From Rubellimicrobium arenae (GTDB lineage: Bacteria; Pseudomonadota; Alphaproteobacteria; Rhodobacterales; Rhodobacteraceae): a DNA stretch of 64,000 nt. A program made the position numbers and the translations under genes. Within the stretch, counting starts at the first letter, position 1, and each line of letters starts with the position of its first letter. Location: NCBI RefSeq assembly GCF_017916275.1, contig NZ_JAFMST010000003.1:372001-436000 (forward strand), given 5' to 3'. The notes beneath the pieces were generated by a model. The model saw only the letters and a program-made list of their open reading frames with translations. It was not told the DNA's origin and searched no databases. This document shows, one piece after another, positions 16,264 to 25,732 of the stretch.

Positions 16264-16803
16264 ATGCCTGGCGTCTCGCTGTACACCCGCCTCCCCTTCC
16301 CGCTGCTCCTTCTGGAGGAGTCAGGGGACCTGTCGCTCCTGCGCGCTCATCTGAAGTCGCACTACCGCAGCCTCGGCGCACGCTCGCGCCGTCTGCGCTT
16401 CATGGGCGAGCCCACCACCGAGGCCCTGGACCGCCTTGCGGATCGGGCGGATCCCGAACTGGTCCTGGAGCTTGTCGAGGATGGCTCCATCCGGGCCGTG
16501 CTCGAGGCCTATGCGACCTCCCCGGGCCATGTGGAGGTCGCCATCTCGGTCGAGGACAAGTACCAGGGCAAAGGGCTGGGACGGGCGCTTTTCGAGGAAG
16601 GGCTGGACGTGCTGGCCGCGCGCGGGTTCCGGACGGCGGATCTCTTCTGCCTGCGCGAGAACGCCGCGCTGTTGCGGCTCGTCGCCCGGGCGGGCGCCAA
16701 GACGCGCATCGACGACGGCGAAGTGCATGTCGAGATCGAGCTTGGGCGCGTGCTGGACCAGATCCGCAAGCCCGAGTCCGCTCCGACCGCCTCGGCTGCC
16801 TAG
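16264..16803 (+). CDS. GNAT-family N-acetyltransferase
   Basis: A 179-residue acyl-CoA-dependent acetyltransferase. Residues 85-130 hold the acetyl-CoA site: beta-strand VEVAISVEDKYQGKGLGRAL with the Q/R-x-x-G-x-G/A phosphate loop (QGKGLG), then GFRTADLFCLRENAALLRLVARAG. The N-terminal half (LRAHLKSHYRSLGARSRRLRFMG) resembles the F-R-x-R-F-type start of some acetyltransferases that act on small molecules or proteins. The ribosome site before ATG 16264 is weak. A putative LexA box lies directly upstream. It converges on the sirtuin gene 68 bases downstream. Substrate unknown. Confidence 0.8.
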   Translation: MPGVSLYTRLPFPLLLLEESGDLSLLRAHLKSHYRSLGARSRRLRFMGEPTTEALDRLADRADPELVLELVEDGSIRAVLEAYATSPGHVEVAISVEDKYQGKGLGRALFEEGLDVLAARGFRTADLFCLRENAALLRLVARAGAKTRIDDGEVHVEIELGRVLDQIRKPESAPTASAA

Positions 16804-16871
16804 CGGAGCGAGTCGAGCCCGTTGCGGCCTTGGCGTGGCTTGCCCGAGGGGGATCTATCGCGGAGGCCGGG

Positions 16872-17630
16872 TCAGAGGCCCGAGCCCGACCATGCCGCCA
16901 TCCATTCCGTCACGATCTCGTCCAATTCGCTGACGGCCTTTGCCGCGGGCTTGAAAAGAGCCCGGTCGAACTGGCGGGGGCTGACCATGCCGGGCACGAA
17001 AGCCTCGGGCGGCACGGGTTCGAGATTGTTGAGCACCTTGTGGCAACGTAACTGCTGGGCGACGCTGCCGATCGGAACGACGGCCCCGTCGGTGCCGATC
17101 ACGACCAGAACGTCATCCCGCCCGAGAGAGGCGAACGCCTCCGACATGGGCTGATAGGCTGGCGCAGGCTCGTTGAAGAACACGACGTTCGGCTTGACCT
17201 TGCTTCTGGATCCGCAGGTGGGACAGGAATCGCGCGAGGGGTCCCAGGCGGAAGTGCCGATATCCCAGACCGACCCGCAGGCTAGGCAACGCATCTCGGT
17301 CAGAAACCCGTGGACATGCAGGACATCCGTCGCCCCCGCGCGCTCCAGCAGGTCGTCGATGTTCTGGGTGATCAGCGTCGTCCGGAAGCGCGTCTGCCAA
17401 TTCGCCAGGAGCCGGTGCATCGGATTCGGCTCGACGGTCGCGAGAGCCACGCGCCGTGCGTTGTAGAAACGATGCACGCTCTCCCTGTTGCGCTCCCAGG
17501 TCTCGAAGTTGCAGATCTCGTCGATGGAGTGGTTCTCCCAAAGGCCATCGACACCCCGGAACGTCGCGATCCCGCTATCGGCCGAGAGCCCGGCCCCGGA
17601 AAAGACGACCAGATGTCGTTCGTGAGTCAT
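16872..17630 (-). CDS. NAD-dependent protein deacylase, Sir2/CobB-like
   Basis: A 252-residue sirtuin that removes acyl groups from lysines using NAD. The NAD motif is FSGAGLSADSGIATFRG, then TQNIDDLLERAG, the catalytic His in HVHGFLTEM, a four-Cys zinc site (RCLACG and DSCPTCG), and VVIGTDGAVVPIGS. FYNARR carries the Tyr-x-x-Arg pair which in CobB/SIRT5-type sirtuins favours succinyl- and malonyl-lysine, so desuccinylation is likely. The ATG at 17630 has AGGAAGG upstream; the frame stays open far further upstream but that region is antisense to rpiR. It lies tail to tail with an acetyltransferase, which may be coincidence. Confidence 0.9.
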   Translation of the reverse strand: MTHERHLVVFSGAGLSADSGIATFRGVDGLWENHSIDEICNFETWERNRESVHRFYNARRVALATVEPNPMHRLLANWQTRFRTTLITQNIDDLLERAGATDVLHVHGFLTEMRCLACGSVWDIGTSAWDPSRDSCPTCGSRSKVKPNVVFFNEPAPAYQPMSEAFASLGRDDVLVVIGTDGAVVPIGSVAQQLRCHKVLNNLEPVPPEAFVPGMVSPRQFDRALFKPAAKAVSELDEIVTEWMAAWSGSGL

Positions 17631-17954
17631 TCGGTATCCTTCCTGACCGAGGGTCACGGCATAGCATGGCCCGGCCTTCCTGCCGTGGGCTTGTGAGATA
17701 ACCCGATCCGCGCCGCCGCAGAAGAACTCAGGTGAAGGACGCGTGCTGCCCGCCCGGCGAGGCGGGCTGTCCAGGTCCGCGCGCCCGTTGCGACCCCGCG
17801 CCACTTTGGCGGAACTTGGCAGGATGGATGCCTGGTTGCGGCATGGGGCAGGCGACCCCGTTCGACGGGTCGGCATTAGCACAGGACAAAGAGGGCAGGG
17901 GACGATAACAGCTTGGATCGAGGAACCAAGATCTGTCGAACGGAGCGACCCCCG
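17631..17954. other. Divergent intergenic region between the sirtuin and RpiR genes
   Basis: 324 bases that must carry both promoters. I find no convincing operator palindrome or consensus promoter here and no coding sequence. Confidence 0.5.
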
Positions 17955-18827
17955 ATGGCCACCGACCCGGCCCCCCAAAGCTACGAGGACCTGATCCGGG
18001 TCATCCACGACCGCTACGAAGACATGAGCCGGAGCTACCAGAAGATCGCCGTCTACCTGACGCAGAACCCCAACGACGTGGCGGTCCTCTCGGTCAATGC
18101 CCTGGCCGATGCCTGCGGCGTGCACGCATCGAGCCTCGTGCGGTTCGCACAGGCGATCGGATACGGGGGCTTCAAGGATCTTCAGGCCGTCTTCCAGCGC
18201 CGGCTGACCACCGCCGCCCCCGGTTTCGACGCCCGTGTCCGCGCCCTCGAGGCCGAGCTGGGCGGGCGGGAGGATCGGAGCGAGATGAGCTTCCTGCGCG
18301 ATCTGGTGGTCCGCGACATGGCCTCGCTCCAGGACCTGCTCTCCGACACCACGACGGAGCAGATCTCCGCCGCGGCCAAGCTGATGGAAGCCGCCGACGT
18401 CATCTACCTCATCGGCCAGCTGCGCTCGATCCCGGTCGTGGAGCTTCTGCGCTACATCCTGACGATGCTGGGCAAGCGGGTGGTGCTGCTCGACCCTGGC
18501 GGGGGGCTTGCCACCCATATGGCACGCGCTGCGCGGCCCAACGACCTTCTGGTCGCGGTGTCGTTCCGTTTTTATGCGACCGAGGTCGTGAACATCGTCG
18601 AGGAAAGCGCCGCCCGCGCGGTTCCGATCGTGGCCATCAGCGACAGCACGTTGTCCCCGCTGGCCAAGAACGCGCAGGTTCTCTTCGCCGTGCCCGAGCA
18701 CGAGTACACCTTCTCCCGGTCCCTGGCCGCCCCGATGTGCCTGGCGCAGGCTCTGGCCGTGGCTCTGGCCGCGCGGCTCCAGAACGGCACGGACCATCCA
18801 CGGATCCCGATCGTGACAACGGCCTGA
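17955..18827 (+). CDS. RpiR/MurR-family transcriptional regulator
   Basis: A 290-residue regulator. The N-terminal helix-turn-helix_6 domain (residues about 10-85) contains YQKIAVYLTQNPNDVAVLSVNALADACGV in parts and SSLVRFAQAIGYGGFKDLQ. The C-terminal SIS domain (about 130-270) contains VIYLIGQLRSIPV and AVSFRFYATEVVNIVEESA, and would bind a sugar phosphate or related catabolite. The ATG at 17955 has GGAG upstream. It precedes importer system 2 by 207 bases that hold two inverted repeats, so it probably controls the 19035-26545 operon; RpiR-type regulators commonly control inositol catabolism in alphaproteobacteria. Confidence 0.9.
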   Translation: MATDPAPQSYEDLIRVIHDRYEDMSRSYQKIAVYLTQNPNDVAVLSVNALADACGVHASSLVRFAQAIGYGGFKDLQAVFQRRLTTAAPGFDARVRALEAELGGREDRSEMSFLRDLVVRDMASLQDLLSDTTTEQISAAAKLMEAADVIYLIGQLRSIPVVELLRYILTMLGKRVVLLDPGGGLATHMARAARPNDLLVAVSFRFYATEVVNIVEESAARAVPIVAISDSTLSPLAKNAQVLFAVPEHEYTFSRSLAAPMCLAQALAVALAARLQNGTDHPRIPIVTTA

Positions 18828-18847
18828 CCTGCCGCAGGCCGGATTCT

Positions 18848-18861
18848 GCAACTCCAGTTGC
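18848..18861. promoter_or_regulatory. Inverted repeat GCAACT-CC-AGTTGC, possible RpiR operator
   Basis: A perfect 6-2-6 inverted repeat 20 bases after the rpiR stop, within the promoter region of the system 2 operon. A second, looser repeat GCAC-N6-GTGC lies at about 18878-18891. Assignment to the adjacent regulator is inferred. Confidence 0.4.
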
Positions 18862-18903
18862 TAGATGTTGATCGGTGGCACAATTTAGTGCAATCTGATT
18901 CGG

Positions 18904-18933
18904 CATCCCCAGCGTTCTAGCCACCTGGGGATG
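18904..18933 (+). promoter_or_regulatory. Stem-loop in the leader of the system 2 operon
   Basis: CATCCCCAG-N12-CTGGGGATG forms a perfect 9-base-pair stem about 100 bases before the binding-protein start. No T-run follows, so it is more likely a 5' leader structure or operator than a terminator of rpiR. Confidence 0.4.
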
Positions 18934-19034
18934 TGCGGGGAGGAGACCGCCAACAAACAGCCCCATGCTCATCCGCCGGAGAACCCCCGTTCTCCGGAGC
19001 GTGGAAGGTCTTGGCTTGCAACAGGAGGAACTCG

Positions 19035-20003
19035 ATGAAAGTGACGAAGATCGGTGCGGCGCTTGCGATGTGCAGCGCACTGGTGACGGCTGGCAGCGCA
19101 TTCGCGAAGGATTCGGACCATGACTGGTCCGACATCGATATCTTGGTTCTGCATTGGTCCCAGTCGTCCAACCCCTTCTTCGAGGCCGTGAACAGCGGCG
19201 CGATGGATGCCGCCGAGGATCAGGGCGTCACGATCGACATCCAGTTCGGCGAGGAGGACCCCGTCACCACCTCCAACATCCTCGAAACCGCCATTGCCAA
19301 CGGCGTCGAGGCCATCGCCGTCGCGATTGCGGACGACAATGCCTACGACGAGATCCTGTGCCGCGCGCAGGACGAAGGCATCGTGATCGTCACGCTCAAC
19401 ATCGACGACAGCCAGGGCAAGAACGGCATCTGCCGGCTCGCCTTCATGGGCCAGAACTTTGTGGATTCCGGCTATGCCCTTGGCAAGAGGATGATCGACG
19501 AGGCGGGGATCGGCGAGGGCGATCTGGTCTTCACGCCCGTCGAGGCACCCGAGGGCACCTACGCCGTCCTGCGGCATGAGGGTGTTCAGAAGGCGCTGGA
19601 CGAGGTCGGCGCGACCTCCGAGATCCTGGGCACCGGCAACGACCACGGTCAGGCCCTCAACCTGATGACGCAATGGCTCCTGGGCCATCCGGACGTGAAG
19701 GCGGTGATCGGGCTTGGCCAGACACCGACCAGCCAGGCGGTGCAGGCGATCTCGGACGCCGGGCTCGAGGTCAAGGCGGGCGGCTTCGACATCTCGCAGT
19801 CCATCCTCCAGAACATCGCCGACAACCAGCTGATCGCGGCCGTCGACCAGCAACCCTACAGCCAGGGCTACTACGCCGTGACCCAGGCGGCGCTTGCGGT
19901 GAAGTACGGCCTCTACCCGTCCGAGATGGACACCGGCGGCGACGGCCTCGTGGATGCGACCAACTACGAGAAAGCCGTGGAGTGGGCCGGGGCCGTTCGC
20001 TGA
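19035..20003 (+). CDS. ABC importer substrate-binding protein (system 2, rhizopine/inositol type)
   Basis: A 322-residue periplasmic binding protein with a Sec signal peptide (MKVTKIGAALAMCSALVTAG, then SAFAKD; cleavage near residue 24). The mature part follows the ribose-binding fold: VLHWSQSSNPFFEAVNSGA at the first lobe, then TAIANGVEAIAVAIADD, and VKAGGFDISQSILQNI with QQPYSQGYYAV near the end. The ATG has an ideal AGGAGG. Gene order (binding protein, permease, ATPase, MocA-type dehydrogenase, isomerase, mocD) points to an inositol, inosamine or rhizopine ligand in the manner of MocB. That assignment rests on context. Confidence 0.87.
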   Translation: MKVTKIGAALAMCSALVTAGSAFAKDSDHDWSDIDILVLHWSQSSNPFFEAVNSGAMDAAEDQGVTIDIQFGEEDPVTTSNILETAIANGVEAIAVAIADDNAYDEILCRAQDEGIVIVTLNIDDSQGKNGICRLAFMGQNFVDSGYALGKRMIDEAGIGEGDLVFTPVEAPEGTYAVLRHEGVQKALDEVGATSEILGTGNDHGQALNLMTQWLLGHPDVKAVIGLGQTPTSQAVQAISDAGLEVKAGGFDISQSILQNIADNQLIAAVDQQPYSQGYYAVTQAALAVKYGLYPSEMDTGGDGLVDATNYEKAVEWAGAVR

Positions 20004-20089
20004 GCCCCCAGACCTGACCTCGCCGGGAGGGGTGGCGTGACGCCTCTCCCGGAGCTTCCGCATCCCCGAGACCAGGGAGGTTCTCCGAC

Positions 20090-21148
20090 ATGGCAACCGC
20101 TCAATCCGACCACATCCGGCAGGCCATCGACCTGCGCAACAGCCGCCCGCGGAGCAGCAAGGCGATCGACTGGATCCGGACCAAGCCCGAGGGCGGAATC
20201 ACGGTCCTGTTCGCGACCGTGCTGATCTGCGTCATCGCCGCGGCGCTGGCCTTTCCGGGCTTCCGCTTCCTGAGCGAGGCAAACATCGCGGTGACGCTGA
20301 AGGCGATCGCGCCGCTTGGCATCATGGCGCTGGGCGTGGGCGTCCTGATGATTGCCGGCGAGTTCGACCTGTCGGTGGGCTCCCTGTATTCGTTCTGCGC
20401 GATCGTGACCGCCACGCTCACCGCGCAATGGGGTGGCGACGTGAACGCCGAGGGCGCGAGCGCCGTGGCCCCGTTCCTGGCGATGATCGTCGGATTGGCC
20501 ATCGGCACCGCTGCCGGCGCGCTTCACGCCGTCGTCACGCTCCGCTTCAACATCCCGTCCTTCATCACCACGCTAGGGGCCATGCTGATGTGGCGGGGGG
20601 CCACGCTGCTCTATCACGGCGCGAACTCGCTGCGCTACAAGCCGTCCGAGCCGTTTGCCACGGTCTTCGGCGGCTCGGTCGGCGTGGTGCATGCGTCCAT
20701 GATCTGGTTCCTGTTGCTGGCCGTGGCGTTCTACTTCCTGCTGCATCACCACAAGATCGGGAACCATTTCTACGCGGTGGGGGGCAACCGCAACGCCGCC
20801 GTGGCCATTGGCATCAACCCCGCCCGGACCAAGATCATCGCCTTCGCCATCGCGGGCTGCATGGCCGCGCTTGCGGGGATCGTCGCTGGCGTGCGCGTGT
20901 CCTCCATCCAGCCGGGTGGCGGGGCCGGGCTGGAACTGGTGGCCATCGCGGCCTGCGTCATCGGCGGCCATGCCCTGATGGGGGGCCGCGGCTCGATCCT
21001 GGGGATCGTTCTGGGGACGGCGCTGATGTTCACCATCCAGGACGTGCTGCTGCTGGTCCGCGCGCCGGGCTTCTACTTCGAGATGTTCGTGGGCGGCCTG
21101 ATCGTCATCGCCGTGATCATGAACATGGCCATCCGCCGCAAGAGCTGA
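20090..21148 (+). CDS. Sugar ABC importer permease (system 2)
   Basis: A 352-residue BPD_transp_2 (RbsC-type) inner-membrane permease. After a 35-residue polar N-terminus come about ten hydrophobic segments, with GVLMIAGEFDLSVGSLYSF, FITTLGAMLMWRGATLLYH and IAACVIGGHALMGGRGSILG as family blocks. It lies between its binding protein and its ATPase (gap of 14 bases to the latter), so it is part of one operon. Confidence 0.92.
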   Translation: MATAQSDHIRQAIDLRNSRPRSSKAIDWIRTKPEGGITVLFATVLICVIAAALAFPGFRFLSEANIAVTLKAIAPLGIMALGVGVLMIAGEFDLSVGSLYSFCAIVTATLTAQWGGDVNAEGASAVAPFLAMIVGLAIGTAAGALHAVVTLRFNIPSFITTLGAMLMWRGATLLYHGANSLRYKPSEPFATVFGGSVGVVHASMIWFLLLAVAFYFLLHHHKIGNHFYAVGGNRNAAVAIGINPARTKIIAFAIAGCMAALAGIVAGVRVSSIQPGGGAGLELVAIAACVIGGHALMGGRGSILGIVLGTALMFTIQDVLLLVRAPGFYFEMFVGGLIVIAVIMNMAIRRKS

Positions 21149-21162
21149 GGGGAGACTGCACC

Positions 21163-21954
21163 ATGACGACTCTCGAAGTGATCGCCCCCCTGGAACGCCC
21201 GATCACCGGCCTGCAGCCGGACGTGCTCCCCCTCCTTGAGATGCGGGACGTCACCAAGCGCTATGGCGGCTTTGTCGCCCTGAACAAGATGAACTTCTTT
21301 GTCGGGCCGAACGAGGTCGTAGGCCTGCTGGGCGACAACGGGGCGGGCAAGTCCACGCTCGTGAAGATGATGTCGGGGATCAACCCGCCCACGAGCGGCC
21401 AGATCTACGCCAACGGCAAGCCCGTGCACTTCAACTGCCGCGCCGACAGCGAGGCCGCCGGGATCGAGACGATCTACCAGGACATCGCCCTGGTCGACAG
21501 CATGTCCATCACGCGCAACATCTTCCTTGGGCGCGAGATGACGAACACCTGGGGCTTCATGGACCATGACGCCATGACGGCCAAGGCCATCGAGATCCTG
21601 GGCTCGGCCGTGCAGATCTCGGGGATCGACGATCCGAACAAGGAGGTGGGTTTCCTGTCCGGGGGGCAGAAGCAGGCCGTGGCCATCGCCCGCGCCGTCC
21701 ACTTCAAGCGCAACATCCTTCTTCTCGACGAGCCGACCTCGGCGCTTTCGGTCCGAGAGACCGAACACCTGCTGGCCTATGTGCGCGACCTCAAGGCCCA
21801 GGGCACGTCGTCGGTGCTGGTGACCCACAACCTCTACCACGCCTTCCAGGTCTGCGACCGCTTCGTGGTCATGAGCCATGGCACCAAGGTCTACGAGGCC
21901 CGCAAGGAGGACACCAGCATCGAGGAAGTCACCTATCACGTGATCCGGACCTGA
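21163..21954 (+). CDS. Sugar ABC importer ATPase, single domain (system 2)
   Basis: A 263-residue single-domain ATPase: Walker [11 protein letters not shown]-loop YQDIALVDS, signature [15 protein letters not shown], Walker [12 protein letters not shown], switch His [11 protein letters not shown]. It is closely similar to the system 1 ATPase in length and motifs, so the two systems probably share ancestry. The start ATG at 21163 has GAGGGGAG upstream, and only 10 bases separate it from the next gene. Confidence 0.92.
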   Translation: MTTLEVIAPLERPITGLQPDVLPLLEMRDVTKRYGGFVALNKMNFFVGPNEVVGLLGDNGAGKSTLVKMMSGINPPTSGQIYANGKPVHFNCRADSEAAGIETIYQDIALVDSMSITRNIFLGREMTNTWGFMDHDAMTAKAIEILGSAVQISGIDDPNKEVGFLSGGQKQAVAIARAVHFKRNILLLDEPTSALSVRETEHLLAYVRDLKAQGTSSVLVTHNLYHAFQVCDRFVVMSHGTKVYEARKEDTSIEEVTYHVIRT

Positions 21955-21964
21955 GGGGGCACCA

Positions 21965-23185
21965 ATGGGATTCAAGGCAGACAGCAAGCTCCGCGTGCCG
22001 CCTCTGGGACGGCGGCTGCGGCTCGGGTTCGTGGGCGGGGGGCGCGGCGGCCTGGTGGGCGAGTGGCACGCCGCGGGCGCACGGCTCTCGGCGCACTGGG
22101 ACATCGTCGCCGGTGCCCTGAGCTCCGACCCCGAGAACGCCCGCGCCTCGGCCGCCGACTGGGGGATCGCCTCCGAACGCAGCTACGGAACCTGGGAGGA
22201 GATGGCGCGCGCCGAATCCGTTCGCCCGGACGGGATCGAGGCGGTCGTCATCTGCACGCCGAACTGGACCCACCACCCGATCGCGAAGGCCTTCCTGGCG
22301 GCCGGGATCGATGTGATCCTCGACAAGCCCATGACCATCTCGGTCGAGGAGGCCGAGGATCTCGTGGCCACGGCGCGCGACAGCGGGCTCGTGCTCGCCA
22401 TGACCTACCCCTACACGCATCATGCCATGGTGCGGCAGATGTCGGCCATGATCGCGCATGGCATGATCGGGAAGGTCCGGCAGGCCCATGTGGAATACGT
22501 CCAGGATTGGGCGACCGGGCCGGCGGACGCAGGCTTCAAGGGCGCGCAATGGCGGCGCGACCCCAGCAAGGTCGGGCGGGCCTCGGCCACCGGGGATATC
22601 GGCACACACGCCTACCACCTCCTGCATTTCGTGACCGGGCTGGACGTGGCCCAGCTCAGGGCGGACTTCCACGTCTGCGGCGCGCCCAAGGACATGGAGG
22701 ACACCGCCTTCGTGAGCCTGCGCCTGTCGAACGGCGCGCCGGGCACGCTCTGGCTCACCCAGGCGGCCCCGGGGAACTACTGCGCGCTCCGACTGCGCGT
22801 GTTCGGCGACAAGGGCGGGCTCGAGTGGGATCAGGAATACCCCGAGCAGCTCCGCTTCACGCCGCTGGACCAGCCGCAGCAGACGATCCACCGTGGCACC
22901 GGAGCCGGGATGCTCCCCGAAGCGGAGCGGCTCGTGCACCTGCCGCGCGGTCACGGCGAGGCGCTGACCGATGCCTGGGGCAACCTTTACGCCGAGATCG
23001 GGCACGCGGTCGCCGCGCGCCGCGCGGGGGCGACCCTGCCGGAGGGCTACGTGACCTTCACGACAGCCGAGGAGGGCGCGGCCGGCGTGCGCTTCGTGAG
23101 TGCCTGCGCCGACAGCCACGAAGCCGGCGGGGTCTGGGTCACACTCGACGACGCTGCCGTCGCAGCGGGGCAGGCGGCGGAATGA
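21965..23185 (+). CDS. Gfo/Idh/MocA-family dehydrogenase (MocA-like)
   Basis: A 406-residue NAD(P)-dependent dehydrogenase, somewhat longer than most members because of an extended C-terminal part. The Rossmann motif is [17 protein letters not shown]. The catalytic-Lys motif is DKPMTI in place of the usual [22 protein letters not shown] is the substrate-site His region. It is embedded in the system 2 operon and its stop overlaps the next start in ATGA. In rhizopine users MocA is proposed to oxidise scyllo-inosamine-type compounds; the same role is inferred here from neighbours. Confidence 0.87.
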   Translation: MGFKADSKLRVPPLGRRLRLGFVGGGRGGLVGEWHAAGARLSAHWDIVAGALSSDPENARASAADWGIASERSYGTWEEMARAESVRPDGIEAVVICTPNWTHHPIAKAFLAAGIDVILDKPMTISVEEAEDLVATARDSGLVLAMTYPYTHHAMVRQMSAMIAHGMIGKVRQAHVEYVQDWATGPADAGFKGAQWRRDPSKVGRASATGDIGTHAYHLLHFVTGLDVAQLRADFHVCGAPKDMEDTAFVSLRLSNGAPGTLWLTQAAPGNYCALRLRVFGDKGGLEWDQEYPEQLRFTPLDQPQQTIHRGTGAGMLPEAERLVHLPRGHGEALTDAWGNLYAEIGHAVAARRAGATLPEGYVTFTTAEEGAAGVRFVSACADSHEAGGVWVTLDDAAVAAGQAAE

Positions 23186-24018
23186 CCCGGCTCCGGTTCG
23201 CCATCAATCGCACCTGCGCGCCGGAGCGGACGCTCGACGACTTCATCGGCCTGGCACATGCCGCCGACGTGTCCGCCGTGGAGATCCGCAACGACCTCCC
23301 GGGGCAGGAGTTCATGAACGGCACCCCGGCAGCCGAGTTGCGCGACCGGCTCGACTCGGCGGGTCTGGCTGTAGCCTCGGTCAACGCGCTCCAGAGGTTC
23401 AACGACTGGACGTCCGACCGGGACCGCGAAGCTCGGGCGCTCATCGCCTATGCGGGCGAGCTGGGGGCACCGGGCCTTGTCCTCTGCCCGGTGGTGGAGG
23501 AGGCGCACGGCTGGTCCGACTCGGAGCTGGCTCGTAATCTGCGCGAGGGCCTGCGGGGCCTTCGGCCGATCCTCGCGGAGCATGGAGTCCTGGGCTACGT
23601 GGAGCCCCTGGGGATGCGGGGCTCGACCCTCAGTCGACAGGCCATTGCGGTCGAGGCTGTGTCGGAGATCGATGGCTGGAGCAATTTTGCGCTTTGCTAC
23701 GATACGTTCCAGTTCTTCCGGTGCGGGGATGACAGGACATTCCCCGAGCATGTCGGCCTGGTCCACGTTTCAGGCATCTCGCGCCGCGATCTCATGCCTG
23801 CCGACCTGACCGAGCCGGACCGGGAGTTCGTGTTCGTGAACGACCGCGCCGGCAACGTCGAGCAGTTGCGACGTCTTCTGGCCACGGGCTACGGAGGCTA
23901 CATCTCGATGGAGCCCTTCAGTCCCGAAACCCAGCGCGATCCGGCGATCGGCGCCCGGCTGAAGGCCAGCCTCGAGTTCCTCGACGCGGCGGTCCGCCCC
24001 AGGGAGACCGCCGCATGA
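23182..24018 (+). CDS. TIM-barrel sugar isomerase (MocC/IolI-like)
   Basis: A 278-residue AP_endonuc_2-fold isomerase. Metal and substrate residues are suggested by [10 protein letters not shown] near the N-terminus, the Glu of [15 protein letters not shown], the His of LVHVSGIS and the Glu of [10 protein letters not shown]. This pattern fits inosose isomerase/MocC-like enzymes. It is coupled by ATGA overlaps to both the dehydrogenase before it and mocD after it, so it should act on the dehydrogenase product. Confidence 0.83.
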   Translation: MTRLRFAINRTCAPERTLDDFIGLAHAADVSAVEIRNDLPGQEFMNGTPAAELRDRLDSAGLAVASVNALQRFNDWTSDRDREARALIAYAGELGAPGLVLCPVVEEAHGWSDSELARNLREGLRGLRPILAEHGVLGYVEPLGMRGSTLSRQAIAVEAVSEIDGWSNFALCYDTFQFFRCGDDRTFPEHVGLVHVSGISRRDLMPADLTEPDREFVFVNDRAGNVEQLRRLLATGYGGYISMEPFSPETQRDPAIGARLKASLEFLDAAVRPRETAA

Positions 24019-25073
24019 CCAGCTGGAAGGATTATTCCCTGAGCGGACCCGAAAGCCGGCGGAAGGTCGAAGCCGGCCTTTCCAGCGGGCAGTGGTACGC
24101 CTCGCCGATCCCGCGCAAGATCATGAAAGACCTCATGCAGCGCCGCGACGGTCCCGCGATCCGCGATACGCTGATCTGGTTCGCGGTGCTGGGCGTCCTG
24201 GGCTGGCTCATGCTCCAGACATGGGGAAGCTGGTGGTTCGTCCCGGTCTTCTACGCCTATGCGGTGTTCTACGGCTCCTGTGGCGACTCGCGCTGGCACG
24301 AGTGCGGCCACGGGACGGCCTTTCGCACCCGCTGGATGAACGATGCGGTCTATCATCTCGCATCCTTCATGGTGTTCCGGAACGGCAGCCTCTGGCGCTG
24401 GAGCCATGCCCGCCACCATACCGACACGATCATCGTGGGCCGGGACCCCGAGATCGCGGTGACACGCCCGCCCAGCTTTCTGAACATGATCCTGAACGTC
24501 CTGTACCTGCAGGACGCGTCCAACCAGCTCTGGCGCATGGCGCGCTTCACCTTCGGCGCGATGAACGGGGACGAGAAGGACTTCGTTCCTGAATCCGAAC
24601 GCTGGAAGTGCTTCCTGGAAGCCCGGATCCAGGCGGGGATCCTGGCGGGCGTGATCGGTCTGGCGGTCTGGCAGCAGAGCTGGCTTCCGCTGTTCTTCGT
24701 GGGCCTGCCGACCTTCGTGGGCGCCTGGGTGGACACGGTCCTCTTCGGCTACACCCAGCACGCGGGGCTGGCCGAGGATGTGCTGGATCACCGTCTGAAC
24801 TGCCGGACCGTCTACATGAATCCCGTGTTCCGCTTCATCTACTGGAACATGAACTACCACCTGGAGCATCACATGTTCCCGATGGTGCCCTATCACGCGC
24901 TGCCCCGGCTTCATGAGGCGATGAGGGCCGACTGTCCTCCGCCCTATCCCTCGCTCCTGGCCGCCTGGCGGGAGATCCTTCCTGCCTTGTGGCGCCAGAT
25001 CCGCGAGCCCCACTACTTCGTCGAGCGCCGGTTGCCGGACGCCGCCTCGGCGGGCCTGCACGCGGCCGAGTAG
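24015..25073 (+). CDS. mocD: MocD-like membrane fatty-acid-desaturase-family oxygenase
   Basis: A 352-residue integral-membrane di-iron enzyme with the three histidine boxes of the desaturase/hydroxylase superfamily: WHECGHGTAF, HARHHTDT and NYHLEHHMFP. Hydrophobic segments lie around residues 52-85 and 210-245. In rhizopine catabolism MocD is thought to work with ferredoxin MocE and reductase MocF to demethylate 3-O-methyl-scyllo-inosamine. Here it is coupled to the MocC-like gene and is followed by a damaged mocE; no mocF is in the window. It therefore needs an electron donor from elsewhere, or is itself losing function. The frame and all His boxes are intact. Confidence 0.85.
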   Translation: MTSWKDYSLSGPESRRKVEAGLSSGQWYASPIPRKIMKDLMQRRDGPAIRDTLIWFAVLGVLGWLMLQTWGSWWFVPVFYAYAVFYGSCGDSRWHECGHGTAFRTRWMNDAVYHLASFMVFRNGSLWRWSHARHHTDTIIVGRDPEIAVTRPPSFLNMILNVLYLQDASNQLWRMARFTFGAMNGDEKDFVPESERWKCFLEARIQAGILAGVIGLAVWQQSWLPLFFVGLPTFVGAWVDTVLFGYTQHAGLAEDVLDHRLNCRTVYMNPVFRFIYWNMNYHLEHHMFPMVPYHALPRLHEAMRADCPPPYPSLLAAWREILPALWRQIREPHYFVERRLPDAASAGLHAAE

Positions 25074-25210
25074 CCGCCTGCGAGAATGGCGGGGCGGCTT
25101 CTCTCTCCCAAAGCCGCCCCTATCAGGCCGGAGCTCCTGTCCGGCCCTCCAGGGCCGGGCCTTGACAGGGTCCGGCCCCCCATCCCCCGATCCCGACAGG
25201 AGAAAGCGCC

Positions 25211-25445
25211 ATGACCCAGGCCGCCCGAACGGTTGCGCCGACGAAATGGGTGGACGCCTGCGCGGTGGACGAGCTCGACGAGCGGGACGTGATGAGCTGG
25301 GACCACGGCGGGCGGACCTACGCCATCTACCACAGCCCGGACGGCGAGTTCTTCTGCACTGGCCAAGCGCGCCCTCGTCTGCGTGAACCTCACCATCTGT
25401 CCCGTGCGGGGGAAGGCGGGACGGGTGCTGGTCGGGATGGCCTGA
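25211..25445 (+). pseudogene. mocE: mocE Rieske ferredoxin, inactivated by an internal deletion
   Basis: Residues 1-50 (from ATG 25211, GGAG upstream) match the start of MocE-type ferredoxins (DELDERDVMSWDHGGRTYAI, ending EFFCT). From 25359 the family C-terminus continues in a different frame (LAKRALVCVNLTICPV, ending VLVGMA and a TGA at 25443). Between them some 30-40 codons that should carry both Cys-x-His and Cys-x-x-His iron-sulfur ligand pairs are absent, and the junction shifts the frame. The actual reading frame runs on as unrelated sequence to 25570. The product cannot bind a Rieske cluster. An assembly error cannot be excluded. Confidence 0.8.
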
Positions 25446-25732
25446 CAGGGATGCCAGCGTTCCGCAGGACCACCCGGCCCTGCGATCGGATGAGGCCGTT
25501 CGGGAACGGAAAGCCCCCGCATCATCAGGCCACTCGGTCTTGGTCGCCCAAGTCTCGAGGTGCAACGTAACGCGGTGGCTCCTCCGGCAAAGCGGTATGG
25601 GATGTTCACGGCCGCAGGTGGAAAAGGACCCGATCCGGTCGGCTGTTCGTCGCGCCTGGCGGGCTTCCCCAGGGCGTCAGGCTGGCCGGCATCGCGGCGC
25701 ATCGCCGACAGGTTTAGGAAAGGACCGATGAG

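Noticed and set aside
17631-18851. Upstream extension of the sirtuin frame across the RpiR gene
   Set aside because: The sirtuin fold starts at MTHERHLVVFSGAG with a good ribosome site at 17630; the extension is antisense to rpiR.
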